The notes: a model not told the origin generated them from the letters alone. A DNA stretch of 64,000 nt from JBEEOW01 sp041191405 (GCA_041191405.1 JBEEOW010000003.1:1-64000), one strand, 5' to 3'; positions 51,973 to 61,990 are shown, numbered from the stretch's first letter. Numbers and translations are program-made.

Positions 51973-52446
51973 ATGAGTAGTTTTCTTAAAATCGTAACAA
52001 ATTCATTTAAGCTAAATCTGTATTTTTTTAAAAATCTACCATTAGCTTTAATAGCAGGCTTGAAAGTTTTAGAAGCAAATGACTTAAAAGTTGTTGTTGC
52101 AGTTAGATATAGTTTTTTAACAAAAAATCCTTTTAAATCAATGTATTTTGCCTGTATGGCAATGGCTGCTGAATTATCAACAGGAGTTTTAGTATTAAAT
52201 GCTGTTCAAGAATCAGGTAAAAACATATCAACATTAGTTTCTGGTTTAGAAGCTGAATTTGTTAAAAAAGGACTTGGATTGTTAAAATTTGAATGTATAA
52301 ATGGTAAAGAAATAAAAGAAGCGATTGAAAAATCTATAATTACAAAAGAATCACAAGTTATAAAAACAGAGAGTATAGGTTATAATCAAAATGGAGAAAT
52401 TGTATCAAAATTTACTATTTATTGGTCGGTAAAATATAAATTCTAA
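51973..52446 (+). CDS. DUF4442 (hotdog-fold, thioesterase-like) protein
   Basis: A 157-residue protein with the family pattern LPLALIAGLKVLEANDLKVV, then RYSFLTKNPFKSMYFACMAM and AAELSTGVLVLNAV. DUF4442 proteins have a hotdog fold related to acyl-CoA thioesterases; substrate and role are unknown. It lies between a terminator and the polysaccharide export operon, and does not appear to belong to either. Confidence 0.82.
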   Translation: MSSFLKIVTNSFKLNLYFFKNLPLALIAGLKVLEANDLKVVVAVRYSFLTKNPFKSMYFACMAMAAELSTGVLVLNAVQESGKNISTLVSGLEAEFVKKGLGLLKFECINGKEIKEAIEKSIITKESQVIKTESIGYNQNGEIVSKFTIYWSVKYKF

Positions 52447-52508
52447 AAAAAATATATGAATTGAAATTATAAAATCATTAAAAGTATAAAAATGTTAATT
52501 AATCCTTT

Positions 52509-52516
52509 TAAATTTG
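52509..52516 (+). promoter_or_regulatory. -7 element TAAATTTG before rfbC
   Basis: It fits TAnnTTTG and would start a short leader of about 16 bases before the rfbC ATG, giving the polysaccharide operon its own promoter. No TTG is at the usual distance. Confidence 0.4.
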
Positions 52517-52538
52517 GGGTTGATGTATTAATGTAAAA

Positions 52539-53087
52539 ATGGAGTTTGTAAAATCACATATAGAAGGATTAATTGAAATATTTCCTTCGATTTTCCCTGA
52601 TGAAAGAGGTATATTTTTTGAATCATACAGCGAAAAAAAATTTAAAGAAAATGGTTTAGATTTAAAGTTTGTTCAAGATAATCAATCATTTTCACATAAA
52701 GGAGTGTTACGTGGCTTGCATTTTCAAGCAAATCCACATGGACAAGGAAAGTTAGTTAAAGTATCCTATGGTAAAGCACTTGATGTTGTTGTAGATTTAA
52801 GAATGGATTCAAAAACTTTTGGACAGCATAAATCATTTATACTTGATTCTGAAAGACATAATATGGTTTATATTCCTGTTGGTTTTGCACATGGTTTTTT
52901 GGCTTTAGAAGATGTTGTTTTACAATATAAATGTACAGGTTTGTACAACAAACAATCAGAAGGAGGTATAATTTGGAACGATAAAGATTTGAATATTAAT
53001 TGGGGTATAGAAAACCCAATTGTTTCTTCAAAAGATTTAGAATTACCAACATTCGAACAATTAAAATTGTCAGGAAATTTATTTTAA
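52539..53087 (+). CDS. rfbC: dTDP-4-dehydrorhamnose 3,5-epimerase
   Basis: A 182-residue cupin epimerase with H61 in RGLHFQ as the catalytic base, KLVKVSYGKALDVVVDLR, and Y130 in QYKCTGLY. It epimerises dTDP-4-keto-6-deoxyglucose on the way to dTDP-L-rhamnose or related sugars. The other rfb genes are not in the window. It opens a run of seven close genes for surface polysaccharide export. Confidence 0.92.
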   Translation: MEFVKSHIEGLIEIFPSIFPDERGIFFESYSEKKFKENGLDLKFVQDNQSFSHKGVLRGLHFQANPHGQGKLVKVSYGKALDVVVDLRMDSKTFGQHKSFILDSERHNMVYIPVGFAHGFLALEDVVLQYKCTGLYNKQSEGGIIWNDKDLNINWGIENPIVSSKDLELPTFEQLKLSGNLF

Positions 53088-53091
53088 AATA

Positions 53092-53931
53092 ATGTTTATA
53101 AGATTTATATATTTAATTCTGATTTGTTTTGCTGTATCATTAACTAGTTGTGGTATATTAGTTCAAAATAATATGTTTCAAACAGGTAAAAACCAGTCAG
53201 ACACTTTAATTAAACAAGCAGCAGTAATTGAAAGTAATTATACAATTACTTATTCCGATCAATTAGAAATAAAAGTTTATACTAATAATGGTGAAAAGTT
53301 AATTGACCCAAATCAAGAGCTACAAATTACAAGTGGAACTGGAGGAGGTGCTAATTTACAACAATCTAATCCCTTTCATTATCAAGTGATGATGGATGGA
53401 ACTGTAACTTTACCAATGTTAGGTGCTGTAAATGTTGTTGGTTACAATATGATACAAATGGATAGTATTTTAAAAGTAAAATACAGTAAATTTTATCAAG
53501 ATGTATTTATTATGTCACGTTCTGTAAACCGTAGAGTAGTGGTAATTGGTGCAGGTGGTGGTGCTGGTGCTGCTGGAGGTATGATGGGTGGTTTTACAGG
53601 TCAATTAACTGGTCAAGTTATTCCTTTAACCAATGAAAAGATGAACTTAATTGAAGTGTTAGCATTAGCAGGAGGTTTAGGATCACAATCTATCTCAAGT
53701 AAAATTTTAATTATAAGAGGCGATTTAAAAAATCCAATAGTTTATCATATTGATTTGTCAACAATAGAGGGTATGAAACAATCTCAGTTATTTGTTCAGC
53801 CTAATGATATAGTATATGTTGATCGTCAGAAAAAGGTAGTAAGACAATTTTTCCAAGAACTTTCTCCTTTTATGGGGGTTTTGTCATTTGGAACAACACT
53901 TTTATTATTATTTACAACACTAAGAAAATAA
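53092..53931 (+). CDS. Polysaccharide export outer-membrane lipoprotein (Wza-like)
   Basis: A 279-residue lipoprotein with lipobox LTSC (C20). The polysaccharide export domain reads YTITYSDQLEIKVYTNN to DGTVTLPMLGAVNVVG; an SLBB-like domain follows at about 165-240, interrupted by a Gly-rich stretch GAGGGAGAAGGMMGGF. A C-terminal helix (256-275) could cross the outer membrane as in Wza. It forms the export channel for capsule or exopolysaccharide. Gaps to both neighbours are four bases or fewer. Confidence 0.9.
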   Translation: MFIRFIYLILICFAVSLTSCGILVQNNMFQTGKNQSDTLIKQAAVIESNYTITYSDQLEIKVYTNNGEKLIDPNQELQITSGTGGGANLQQSNPFHYQVMMDGTVTLPMLGAVNVVGYNMIQMDSILKVKYSKFYQDVFIMSRSVNRRVVVIGAGGGAGAAGGMMGGFTGQLTGQVIPLTNEKMNLIEVLALAGGLGSQSISSKILIIRGDLKNPIVYHIDLSTIEGMKQSQLFVQPNDIVYVDRQKKVVRQFFQELSPFMGVLSFGTTLLLLFTTLRK

Positions 53932-53934
53932 TCG

Positions 53935-56358
53935 ATGAAACCAATAGATACCAATTTAGGAAGTCAAAATCCTAAAGCTAATGAAGTTGAGGAAGAAGAA
54001 GATGGGAGCTTTTTAAGTGATTTAGATTTTATTAAATTATTAATAGTTGCAAAAGAAAATTTATTATACATTTTTTTGTTTTTTGCTTCTGCAATTGCTC
54101 TTGCTTATACTTATAATAGATATTCCCATGCAATATATGAATCAAGTTCAGTGATTAAACTTGATCAACCTAAACAAGAAGGCTTTACAATTGGAAATTC
54201 TTCTGCTCCTGTAGATAACAATTTGTTACCAGGTGAAATAGAATTAATTCAATCAAAATTGATTCATGAAAGAGCTTTAAGTATTCTAAAATTTGATATA
54301 ACATATTTTAAAAAAGGGAATATTAATTCGGAAGAATTATATAAATCATCCCCATTTAATGTTACTTACCTAATTAAAAATGCTGAATTGTATAATCAGA
54401 ATTTTGATTTGAAAGTAAAAAACGCCAAAGAGTACATTTTAAGTTATTCATTTGCTGGTCAAGAATATGAAATACCTGCATTTTTTGGTCAAAAAATTGA
54501 AAATAATCATTTTGTGTTTTTAATTCAGAAAGTAAATTTACTTTCTGATAATTTAGAAGGAAATTATTCTTTTGTTATTAATAACCAAGATGCATTGTTA
54601 AGTTACATTAGTCAAAATTTATTAGTTACAGTTATTAATCCAAGTGCTAATACGCTCCAAATATCATTTAAAGATCACTGTCCTGAAAAAGCTAGAGATA
54701 TTATTTTAGCAATTGATTCTGTTTATAAAGTTGAATCACTAAAGAAAAAATACCAAGCTCAAGAACAAACTATTGATTTCTTAAATGATCAATTAAGGCT
54801 TACAGAAAAAAATCTTGAAGAGTATGAGCATAAACTTGAAAATTTTACAATTAAAAATAAAACTACAGATGTAAAAGAAAAGGTAGGCCAAGTATTAACA
54901 ACAGCTGAGGAATTGAAAATTAAGTTGGTTGAATTAAAGACCCAAATGGGATTATTAGACCAATTGAAAGATTTAATGCTTAAAAATGAAAATTTAAAGC
55001 AACACTTACCTACACTTTCAGCATTGCCTGACCCTCAAATAGCAATGGGGATCGCAAGTTTAAACAAGCTTCAACAAGATAAAGAAAAATTATTAACAAC
55101 AAGCAGACCAACTACATTTGCTGTAAAAAATAAAGACATTGAAATTGAGGGTGTTAGAAATGCATTGTTAGAATTGATAATGCAAAATAAAAAATTACTT
55201 TATGAATCAATTGTTGATGTAAATAATAAAATTGTTGAGGAGGAGGGTGAGTTTTTAACACTTCCATCTAAAGGTACAGAGCTTACAAGATTGAATCGTT
55301 TTTATGAATTGTATGAAAAATACTACTTAATGATGATTGATAAAAAAGCTGAATACGAAATGACAAAAGCTGGGGCTGTTGCGGAGTTTATTGTACTTTC
55401 TCAACCAGTTGCGGCAAAAGTACCAATTGCACCCAAAAAGATAACAGCATATATAATTGCCGGAGCTTTAGGTCTTGTACTATCTCTAGCATTTGTATTC
55501 TTTAAATATTTAACCCATAATACAATCAATAATATTGGTGAATTGGAGAGAATTACAGTAGCTCCAGTGCTAGGATTTATTCCATTATTAGATAAAGTGA
55601 TGGATGTATCTAGATTGGTAGTTGATAAAAATCCTAAATCTCCTGTAATTGAAGCTCTAAGGTCAATAAGAACAAATTTGGAATTTTTATCATCTGAAAA
55701 GAAAAACAGGTTAATATCTGTAACATCAACAGTATCAGGTGAAGGTAAAACTTTTGTTGCTATTAACTTAGGTGGTGTTATTGCTTATTCTGGTACTAAG
55801 GTTATAATCATCGACTTAGATATGCGTAAACCTAAAATTAACGTAGGTTTTGGTGTTGAAAATGATAAAGGAGCTAGTACAATTTTGATTGGTAAACATA
55901 GAGTTGAAGAATGTATTCATAGAAGTACAATTGATACCTTAGATTTTATTACTTCTGGTCCAACTCCTCCAAATCCATCTGAGTTAATTTTACGTCCAGA
56001 GTTTGACCAAATGTTAGAATATTTGAAAACTCGATATGATGTGGTAATTCTTGATACTCCTCCTGTTGGTCTTGTGACAGACGGTATTCTTGTAATGAGA
56101 AAAGTAGATTTGCCAGTATACGTTGTAAGGGCTCAGGTTTCTAAAAAAGGTTATGAAAAAAATATTAACAGATTAGTAAAACTCCACGGTTTTAAATCTC
56201 TTTCTGTTGTATTAAATGCATTCTCAAATACCTTAGGTGGCTATGGATACGGATACCAATATGGTTATGGCTATGGTTATGGTTATTACAGCGAGCAAGA
56301 AAAAGAAGAAGAAGGCTTCTTCTCAAAAGTAATTGACTTTATTAAACGCAAAAAATAA
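53935..56358 (+). CDS. Wzc-like polysaccharide co-polymerase with bacterial tyrosine kinase domain
   Basis: An 807-residue protein. Two membrane helices (about 42-62 and 503-523) enclose a periplasmic Wzz domain with coiled coil (270-350). The cytoplasmic kinase has Walker A SGEGKTF near residue 604, Walker A' IIDLDMRKP and Walker B VVILDTPPVG. The tail at 768-785 holds nine tyrosines alternating with glycine, the usual autophosphorylation cluster. It controls chain length and export together with the Wza-like lipoprotein. The phosphatase gene starts within its stop codon. Confidence 0.93.
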   Translation: MKPIDTNLGSQNPKANEVEEEEDGSFLSDLDFIKLLIVAKENLLYIFLFFASAIALAYTYNRYSHAIYESSSVIKLDQPKQEGFTIGNSSAPVDNNLLPGEIELIQSKLIHERALSILKFDITYFKKGNINSEELYKSSPFNVTYLIKNAELYNQNFDLKVKNAKEYILSYSFAGQEYEIPAFFGQKIENNHFVFLIQKVNLLSDNLEGNYSFVINNQDALLSYISQNLLVTVINPSANTLQISFKDHCPEKARDIILAIDSVYKVESLKKKYQAQEQTIDFLNDQLRLTEKNLEEYEHKLENFTIKNKTTDVKEKVGQVLTTAEELKIKLVELKTQMGLLDQLKDLMLKNENLKQHLPTLSALPDPQIAMGIASLNKLQQDKEKLLTTSRPTTFAVKNKDIEIEGVRNALLELIMQNKKLLYESIVDVNNKIVEEEGEFLTLPSKGTELTRLNRFYELYEKYYLMMIDKKAEYEMTKAGAVAEFIVLSQPVAAKVPIAPKKITAYIIAGALGLVLSLAFVFFKYLTHNTINNIGELERITVAPVLGFIPLLDKVMDVSRLVVDKNPKSPVIEALRSIRTNLEFLSSEKKNRLISVTSTVSGEGKTFVAINLGGVIAYSGTKVIIIDLDMRKPKINVGFGVENDKGASTILIGKHRVEECIHRSTIDTLDFITSGPTPPNPSELILRPEFDQMLEYLKTRYDVVILDTPPVGLVTDGILVMRKVDLPVYVVRAQVSKKGYEKNINRLVKLHGFKSLSVVLNAFSNTLGGYGYGYQYGYGYGYGYYSEQEKEEEGFFSKVIDFIKRKK

Positions 56359-57104
56359 TGGGTATTTTTGATTTCTTGTTCAAGAAAGATGCTCCTGCTG
56401 AATTAATTAATTTAGAGGTTGATTTACACTCTCATATTTTACCTGGATTGGATGACGGTTCGAGTAATGTATATGATAGTGTTGAATTAATTAAAGGAAT
56501 GCAAACTCTCGGAAAAAAGAAATTTATTTTTACTCCACATATTATTGATGGGCATTTTAATAATAATGATGAAACTATAAATGCTGCATTAGTTAAACTT
56601 AAAGCAGAATTAGCTGAAAATAAGATTGATGTTCAATTAGCAATTGGTGCTGAATATTATTTGGATGAGTCATTTATGAAATGGCTCGAAGAAGAAAAAG
56701 AGCTACTTTCATTCGGACCTAAAAAATATTTACTCTTTGAAACATCTTACATGAATCAACCATCATTTTTTAATGAGGCTGTGTTTTTAATGAAAAGTCA
56801 AGGGTATACTCCTATATTGGCACATCCAGAAAGGTACGTTTATGCTCATGCAAATTTTGAAATTTATGAGCGTTTTTTAGAAAGAGATATTTTATTTCAA
56901 TTAAATATCAATTCATTAACAGGTTATTATTCGCCTGGTGCTAAAGCTGTAGCTGAGAAGTTAATTGATAATAAAATGATTCATTTTGCAGGTTCTGACT
57001 GTCACAAAATGAAACATATAATAGAGCTACAAAAAGCTGTAAAAACAAAATATTATTCTAAATTATTATCTTTACCTTTATTAAATAATACTTTATTCGA
57101 TTAA
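56358..57104 (+). CDS. PHP-type tyrosine-protein phosphatase (CpsB/CapC family)
   Basis: A 248-residue PHP-domain protein with VDLHSHILPGLDDG (H24, H26), FTPHII, ILAHPERY and GSDCHKM as metal-binding motifs. CpsB-type enzymes dephosphorylate the tyrosine tail of the Wzc-like kinase, which is encoded directly upstream with one base shared. Start and stop both overlap neighbours by one base. Confidence 0.92.
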   Translation: MGIFDFLFKKDAPAELINLEVDLHSHILPGLDDGSSNVYDSVELIKGMQTLGKKKFIFTPHIIDGHFNNNDETINAALVKLKAELAENKIDVQLAIGAEYYLDESFMKWLEEEKELLSFGPKKYLLFETSYMNQPSFFNEAVFLMKSQGYTPILAHPERYVYAHANFEIYERFLERDILFQLNINSLTGYYSPGAKAVAEKLIDNKMIHFAGSDCHKMKHIIELQKAVKTKYYSKLLSLPLLNNTLFD

Positions 57105-58084
57105 TGATAATATTTGTAACAGGAGCTACTGGTTTAGTTGGAAGTCATTGTATCAATGAATTTCTAAATCAAGGTTTTCAAGTGAAAGCTTTAGTTAGGA
57201 ATAAATCAGACTTAACTGTTAAAAATAATCTTGAAGTATTTGAAGGTGACGTTTTCGACTCAGCAATTATTAAAAAAGCGATGGAAGGGTGTAATGTAGT
57301 ATTGCATACTGCTGCTTTGGTATCATTTTCTTCATCCAAAAGAGACGAAATGTTCTTAACTAATGTTTCAGGAACAGCAAATATTGTTAATATCGCATTG
57401 GAATGTAATGTTGAAAAATTTATACATATAAGTTCAATTGCAGCATTAGGTAGAGCTGAAAAACCAACCAATTTTTCATTAGACGAATCCGCAGACTGGA
57501 TTGAGTCGTCTAATAATACTGCTTATGCCAAAAGTAAATATTTATCAGAACTTGAAGTTTGGAGAGGTATTGAGGAAGGTTTAAATGCTACAATTCTTTG
57601 TCCATCAGTTATAATTGGTGAAGGTGCATGGGCTCGAAGTAGCTCAAAATTATTCAAATACATTTATGACCAAAAACCTTTTTACACCTTAGGAAACATT
57701 AATTATGTTGATGTAAAAGATGTAGTTTCGGGTGTGATAAACGCAATTAATGGAAATTTTAGTGCTCAAAAATTTATTCTAAATAGTGGAACTTTATCTT
57801 ATAAAAAGTTCTTTGATTTAGTAGCATTAAAACTAAACAAACGTGCACCTTATATTAAAGTAACCAAAACTTTAGCATATTTGGCTTGGATAATTGAATC
57901 AATAAAGACTATTTTCTCAAAAGCAGAGCCTTTAATTACCAAAGAAACTGCAAAACAATCACAACATAAATATGTTTACAGTAACAAAAAAGCTGTTGAA
58001 GTACTAGGTGTAGAATTTACTCCTTTGGAAACAAGCTTAGATAGAATTTGTGCTTGGTATTTAAATTATGCTAAATCCCTGTAA
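57104..58084 (+). CDS. NAD-dependent epimerase/dehydratase (extended SDR)
   Basis: A 326-residue Rossmann-fold enzyme. The nucleotide loop GATGLVG is at 7-13, a D near 49 sits after the third strand, and the catalytic Y-K pair lies in YAKSK near residue 142. Substrate cannot be read; members include dihydroflavonol-reductase-like and sugar-nucleotide enzymes. It shares one base with the phosphatase gene upstream and is two bases from the TPR gene downstream. Confidence 0.87.
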   Translation: MIIFVTGATGLVGSHCINEFLNQGFQVKALVRNKSDLTVKNNLEVFEGDVFDSAIIKKAMEGCNVVLHTAALVSFSSSKRDEMFLTNVSGTANIVNIALECNVEKFIHISSIAALGRAEKPTNFSLDESADWIESSNNTAYAKSKYLSELEVWRGIEEGLNATILCPSVIIGEGAWARSSSKLFKYIYDQKPFYTLGNINYVDVKDVVSGVINAINGNFSAQKFILNSGTLSYKKFFDLVALKLNKRAPYIKVTKTLAYLAWIIESIKTIFSKAEPLITKETAKQSQHKYVYSNKKAVEVLGVEFTPLETSLDRICAWYLNYAKSL

Positions 58085-58086
58085 GT

Positions 58087-59487
58087 ATGACATCTTCATT
58101 TAAAGATTCTGGCGAAAGAAAAGAGTATGTTGAGCGTTTTGAACAAATGCTTAACGAAAATCAATATTATTTTTTCGATTTAAGTATTTATGAAGATATT
58201 ATTGAGCATTACATGGAAACAGGTAATTTCAATAAAGCACTTACTGCTTGTAATATGGCTACAGAGCAATATTCATATTCGGTTGAGGTTAAAATGTTAA
58301 AAGCACAGGTTCTATTAAGTTTAAATAATTATGAAGAATCTTCGATTATTTTAGACGAAGTTGAGCGTTTTCAACCTACAAATCCTGAAGTACAATTTTT
58401 AAGAGCAGGACTTTTAAATAATCAAGGTTTTCATGATGAGGCTTTAGAAAGATTATTTAGCATTGAACATACCTTTACTGAAAAAGATGATTTGTATTTT
58501 CAAATAGGATATACATTTGAATTTTTAGGAATGTATGAAAAAGCCATAAAATATTTCAAAAAGTCAATAAACCATAATCAAATGCACGAGGATGCATTGT
58601 CTGAGTTGGCATTTTGTTTAGAAATTACTGAACAACTTGAATCTGCAATTCCTTTTTATACAAGTTTTATTGATAAAGATCCATTTTCTGCTAATGCATG
58701 GTATAATTTAGGTTTAATATACAATAAGTTAAGGCGATTTGAAGAATCAATAAATGCTCAAGAATATGCAATTGCTTTGCAAGATAATTTCCCAAATGCT
58801 CATTTTGCCTTAGGAAATGTATATGTTAATCAAGAGGAGTATTCAAAAGCAATAGCTGCTTTTATGTATGCGTCTGATTTAGAGGAACCTAATCCTGATA
58901 CTTTTTTGAGTTTAGGAGTTTGTTATGAAAAATTAAAACAGTACGATAAAGCAATATCATTTTTTAACAAAGCAATAAAATTAGATCCAGAATTTGATGA
59001 TGCATTTTATGGGTTGGGTTTTTGTTTAAATATGGTAGAAAAATCATACGAAGCAATAATGTTTTTAAAGAAAGCAATTGCTTTAAATGATTCTAATCCT
59101 GATTATTGGATAGCTTTAGCTGATGCTGAATATGCAGTAGGAAATGTATTTTCAAGCGTGGAGGCTTACGAAAAATGCATAGCACTTGCTCCAGGAAACT
59201 ATAAAATTTGGCTTAATTATTCTTTAGTTTATTTTGACGAAGAAGAATACGAAAAAGCATTAGATATATTAAAAGAAGGCATTGAGGAAATTCCTGAAAA
59301 TGCTATATTGCAATATTATGCAGTTGCATACTTAATTAAACAAGGTCTCTACCAACAAGCATTTAAATATTTAGAAAATGCATTAATTTTGGACTTTGAA
59401 AAACATACCCTTTTATTTGAGTTTTTTAAGGATTTAGAAATTCAAAAACTAATTTATAAGGTAGTAAAACACTATAGAACAGCTTAA
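58087..59487 (+). CDS. Cytoplasmic TPR-repeat protein of the polysaccharide operon
   Basis: A 466-residue protein without a signal peptide, made of about twelve TPR units, e.g. ALSELAFCLEITEQLESAIP and TFLSLGVCYEKLKQYDKAIS. It is tightly placed between the epimerase and comA genes (two and three bases), so it is part of the same transcript. It may be an assembly or regulatory scaffold; its partner is unknown. Confidence 0.87.
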   Translation: MTSSFKDSGERKEYVERFEQMLNENQYYFFDLSIYEDIIEHYMETGNFNKALTACNMATEQYSYSVEVKMLKAQVLLSLNNYEESSIILDEVERFQPTNPEVQFLRAGLLNNQGFHDEALERLFSIEHTFTEKDDLYFQIGYTFEFLGMYEKAIKYFKKSINHNQMHEDALSELAFCLEITEQLESAIPFYTSFIDKDPFSANAWYNLGLIYNKLRRFEESINAQEYAIALQDNFPNAHFALGNVYVNQEEYSKAIAAFMYASDLEEPNPDTFLSLGVCYEKLKQYDKAISFFNKAIKLDPEFDDAFYGLGFCLNMVEKSYEAIMFLKKAIALNDSNPDYWIALADAEYAVGNVFSSVEAYEKCIALAPGNYKIWLNYSLVYFDEEEYEKALDILKEGIEEIPENAILQYYAVAYLIKQGLYQQAFKYLENALILDFEKHTLLFEFFKDLEIQKLIYKVVKHYRTA

Positions 59488-59490
59488 ATT

Positions 59491-60249
59491 ATGAATTTTA
59501 AATTAAATAACGTTCCTGAAAGACCATCAAAACCTCGTTCTTATGGTTTCACAATGTCAATGGATAAAGGATTAAGTGTACGTCAGGCAGAAGATTTTAT
59601 GGATGTTGCTTCTGATTATTGCGACATAATTAAACTTGGTTGGGCAACCTCTTATTTGACTAAAAATTTAAAAGAAAAAATTGCTGTTTACAAAGCTGCT
59701 GGATTACCAGTGTACTTAGGTGGCACCTTGTTTGAAGCGTTTATTATTCGTGGACAATTTGATGATTACAGAAAAGTTGTTTCTGACTTGGGTATTGACC
59801 ATGTTGAAGTTTCGGATGGTTCTATCACTATTGACCATGATTTAAAATGCGAATATATTAGAAAGCTTTCGCAAGATTTTAGAGTACTTTCAGAAGTTGG
59901 TTCAAAAGATGATACTGTAATTATTCCTCCATATAAGTGGATTGAATTGATGCAGAAAGAGTTAGATGCTGGTTCGTGGAAAGTTATTGGTGAAGCCCGT
60001 GAAGGTGGAAATGTTGGTTTGTTCCGTTCATCAGGTGAAGTTCGTTCAGGATTAGTTGATGAAATTTTAACACAAATTCCAGGAGATAGAATTATTTGGG
60101 AAGCACCTCAAAAATCACAACAAGTTTGGTTTATCAAATTATTGGGTACCAATGTAAACCTTGGAAATATTGCACCTAGCGAAGTTATTCCTTTAGAAAC
60201 CATTCGTTTAGGTTTAAGAGGCGATACTTTTAGTGATTTTTTGAAATAG
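59491..60249 (+). CDS. Phosphosulfolactate synthase family protein (ComA-like)
   Basis: A 252-residue TIM-barrel protein with the ComA-family features GFTMSMDKGLSV, CDIIKLGWATSYL, YLGGTLFEAFI, HVEVSDGSITI, and a C-terminal GEAREGGNVGLF. Known members add sulfite to phosphoenolpyruvate to give phosphosulfolactate, for coenzyme M in methanogens or sulfolactate in Bacillus. The role in Bacteroidota is not clear; sulfonate metabolism is one possibility. It ends the close gene run and is followed by a repeat tract. Confidence 0.85.
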   Translation: MNFKLNNVPERPSKPRSYGFTMSMDKGLSVRQAEDFMDVASDYCDIIKLGWATSYLTKNLKEKIAVYKAAGLPVYLGGTLFEAFIIRGQFDDYRKVVSDLGIDHVEVSDGSITIDHDLKCEYIRKLSQDFRVLSEVGSKDDTVIIPPYKWIELMQKELDAGSWKVIGEAREGGNVGLFRSSGEVRSGLVDEILTQIPGDRIIWEAPQKSQQVWFIKLLGTNVNLGNIAPSEVIPLETIRLGLRGDTFSDFLK

Positions 60250-60355
<106 letters not shown>

Positions 60356-61093
60356 ATGCGTCAATTTGGATTAATAGGTTTTCCTTTAACACATTCATTT
60401 TCAAAGAAATATTTTACTGAAAAATTTCAAAATGAAAATATTGTAGATGCAAATTATGAATTATTTGAAATTGAGGATATATCTACTTTTTCTGAGAAAG
60501 TAAATAACATTGAAGACTTAAAGGGTTTAAATGTTACTATTCCTCACAAGCAGGCAGTTATGCCATTTTTACAATCATTTGATAGTTCAGCAGAGTTGGT
60601 TGGAGCTGTAAATGTGATTAAAAAATTAGAAGACGGTACTTTAAAAGGTTTCAACTCAGATTATTATGGTTTTATGGAATCTTTAAAAAGATTTCTTGGT
60701 GATGTAAAACCTCAAAATGCATTGGTTTTAGGTACAGGTGGTGCAGCTAAGGCTGTTTTTGCTGCATTGAATACGTTACAAATTCCTTTTCAAGTGGTGT
60801 CACGTAATGCAAGCGATAGTACTATTTCGTATCAAGATGTAACAGAAGAGCTAGTTAAAAAATCACAATTAATTATAAATACAACACCATTGGGAATGTA
60901 TCCTAAAGTTGATACTTGTCCGGATTTGCCTTACAATGCAATTGGTGAAAATCACTTTTTATTTGATTTGGTTTATAACCCTGCTGAAACATTGTTTTTA
61001 CAAAAAGGAGCAAATAACGGAGCAAAAACACAATTTGGTTTAGAAATGCTTCATTTACAAGCTGAAAAAGCTTGGGAAATTTGGAATCAATAG
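60356..61093 (+). CDS. aroE: Shikimate dehydrogenase
   Basis: A 245-residue enzyme. GFPLTHSFS at 8-16 binds shikimate, NVTIPHK at 59-65 carries the catalytic lysine K65, D near 100 lies in FNSDYYGF, GTGGAAKA near 126 binds NADPH, and NTTPLGMYP follows. It reduces 3-dehydroshikimate in aromatic amino-acid synthesis. The glycosyltransferase gene follows by three bases. Confidence 0.94.
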   Translation: MRQFGLIGFPLTHSFSKKYFTEKFQNENIVDANYELFEIEDISTFSEKVNNIEDLKGLNVTIPHKQAVMPFLQSFDSSAELVGAVNVIKKLEDGTLKGFNSDYYGFMESLKRFLGDVKPQNALVLGTGGAAKAVFAALNTLQIPFQVVSRNASDSTISYQDVTEELVKKSQLIINTTPLGMYPKVDTCPDLPYNAIGENHFLFDLVYNPAETLFLQKGANNGAKTQFGLEMLHLQAEKAWEIWNQ

Positions 61094-61096
61094 ATT

Positions 61097-61990
61097 ATGG
61101 AAAACAATGATATAAACACAAATTTGCCATTGGTTACAGTGGTTTGCATGTGTTATAATCATGGGAAATTCTTAAATGAAGCCTTACATTCTGTAGTAAA
61201 TCAAAGCTACCCAAATATTGAATTAATTATTTGTGATGATGCAAGTACTGATGATTCTGTTGCTGTAATTCAATCATTTGTAGCAAAATATCCATCTACA
61301 AAAACAATTTTAAATACCCAAAACACAGGTAATTGCACACTTTTTAACAAGGCATTAAAAATTGCGAAAGGTAAATATATTATCGATTTAGCAACTGATG
61401 ATATATTACTAGAAAATAGAATTGAAAAACAAGTTCAATTTTTTGAAAAACAAACTCCACAAACAGGCATTATTTATCATCATGCAAATTTGATAAACGA
61501 ATTTGGAGATAAAATTGGTGATACATTAAAGCAGGCTGTTTTTCAAGGAAATGTTTTAGAACATGTTATTGGACAATATTTTGTTTGTCCGCCAACAATG
61601 ATGATGCGTAAAGAAATGCTATTATCACTCAATGGTTATAATGAAACCTTAGCTTATGAAGATTTCGACCTTTGGGTTAGAGCTGCACAGAATTGGCATT
61701 TTTATTTTCAAAATGAAATACTTACCTCAAAATGTATTTTGAGTACTTCCTTATCTGCAACATTCAAACATAATGACGCCATTCAATTAAGTACTTTAAA
61801 AATTTGTGAGTATATTTATTCTTTTGCAAACACCGTTGAATTACAAAAAGCATTAAGTAAAAGAGTAAGATTTGAATTACGTTTTGCTTTGAGAAACAAA
61901 CAATTCAATGTGCTAAAAGCTTATAAACCATTGGTGTTTAAAATGAAATACATGCATTTGGTGTATAAAGTGGTTTTATTTTTTTTCTAA
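61097..61990 (+). CDS. Family 2 glycosyltransferase
   Basis: A 297-residue GT-A enzyme. VTVVCMCYNHGKFLNEALHS begins the fold, CDDASTDDS is the nucleotide-sugar loop, and DLATDDIL carries the metal-binding aspartates near residue 97. The C-terminal region has CPPTMMMRKEMLLSLNGYNE and EDFDLWVRA, typical of polysaccharide glycosyltransferases. Donor and acceptor cannot be inferred. Its nearness to the export genes suggests surface glycan synthesis, but it is co-directional with aroE and separated from the operon by the repeat tract. Confidence 0.9.
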   Translation: MENNDINTNLPLVTVVCMCYNHGKFLNEALHSVVNQSYPNIELIICDDASTDDSVAVIQSFVAKYPSTKTILNTQNTGNCTLFNKALKIAKGKYIIDLATDDILLENRIEKQVQFFEKQTPQTGIIYHHANLINEFGDKIGDTLKQAVFQGNVLEHVIGQYFVCPPTMMMRKEMLLSLNGYNETLAYEDFDLWVRAAQNWHFYFQNEILTSKCILSTSLSATFKHNDAIQLSTLKICEYIYSFANTVELQKALSKRVRFELRFALRNKQFNVLKAYKPLVFKMKYMHLVYKVVLFFF

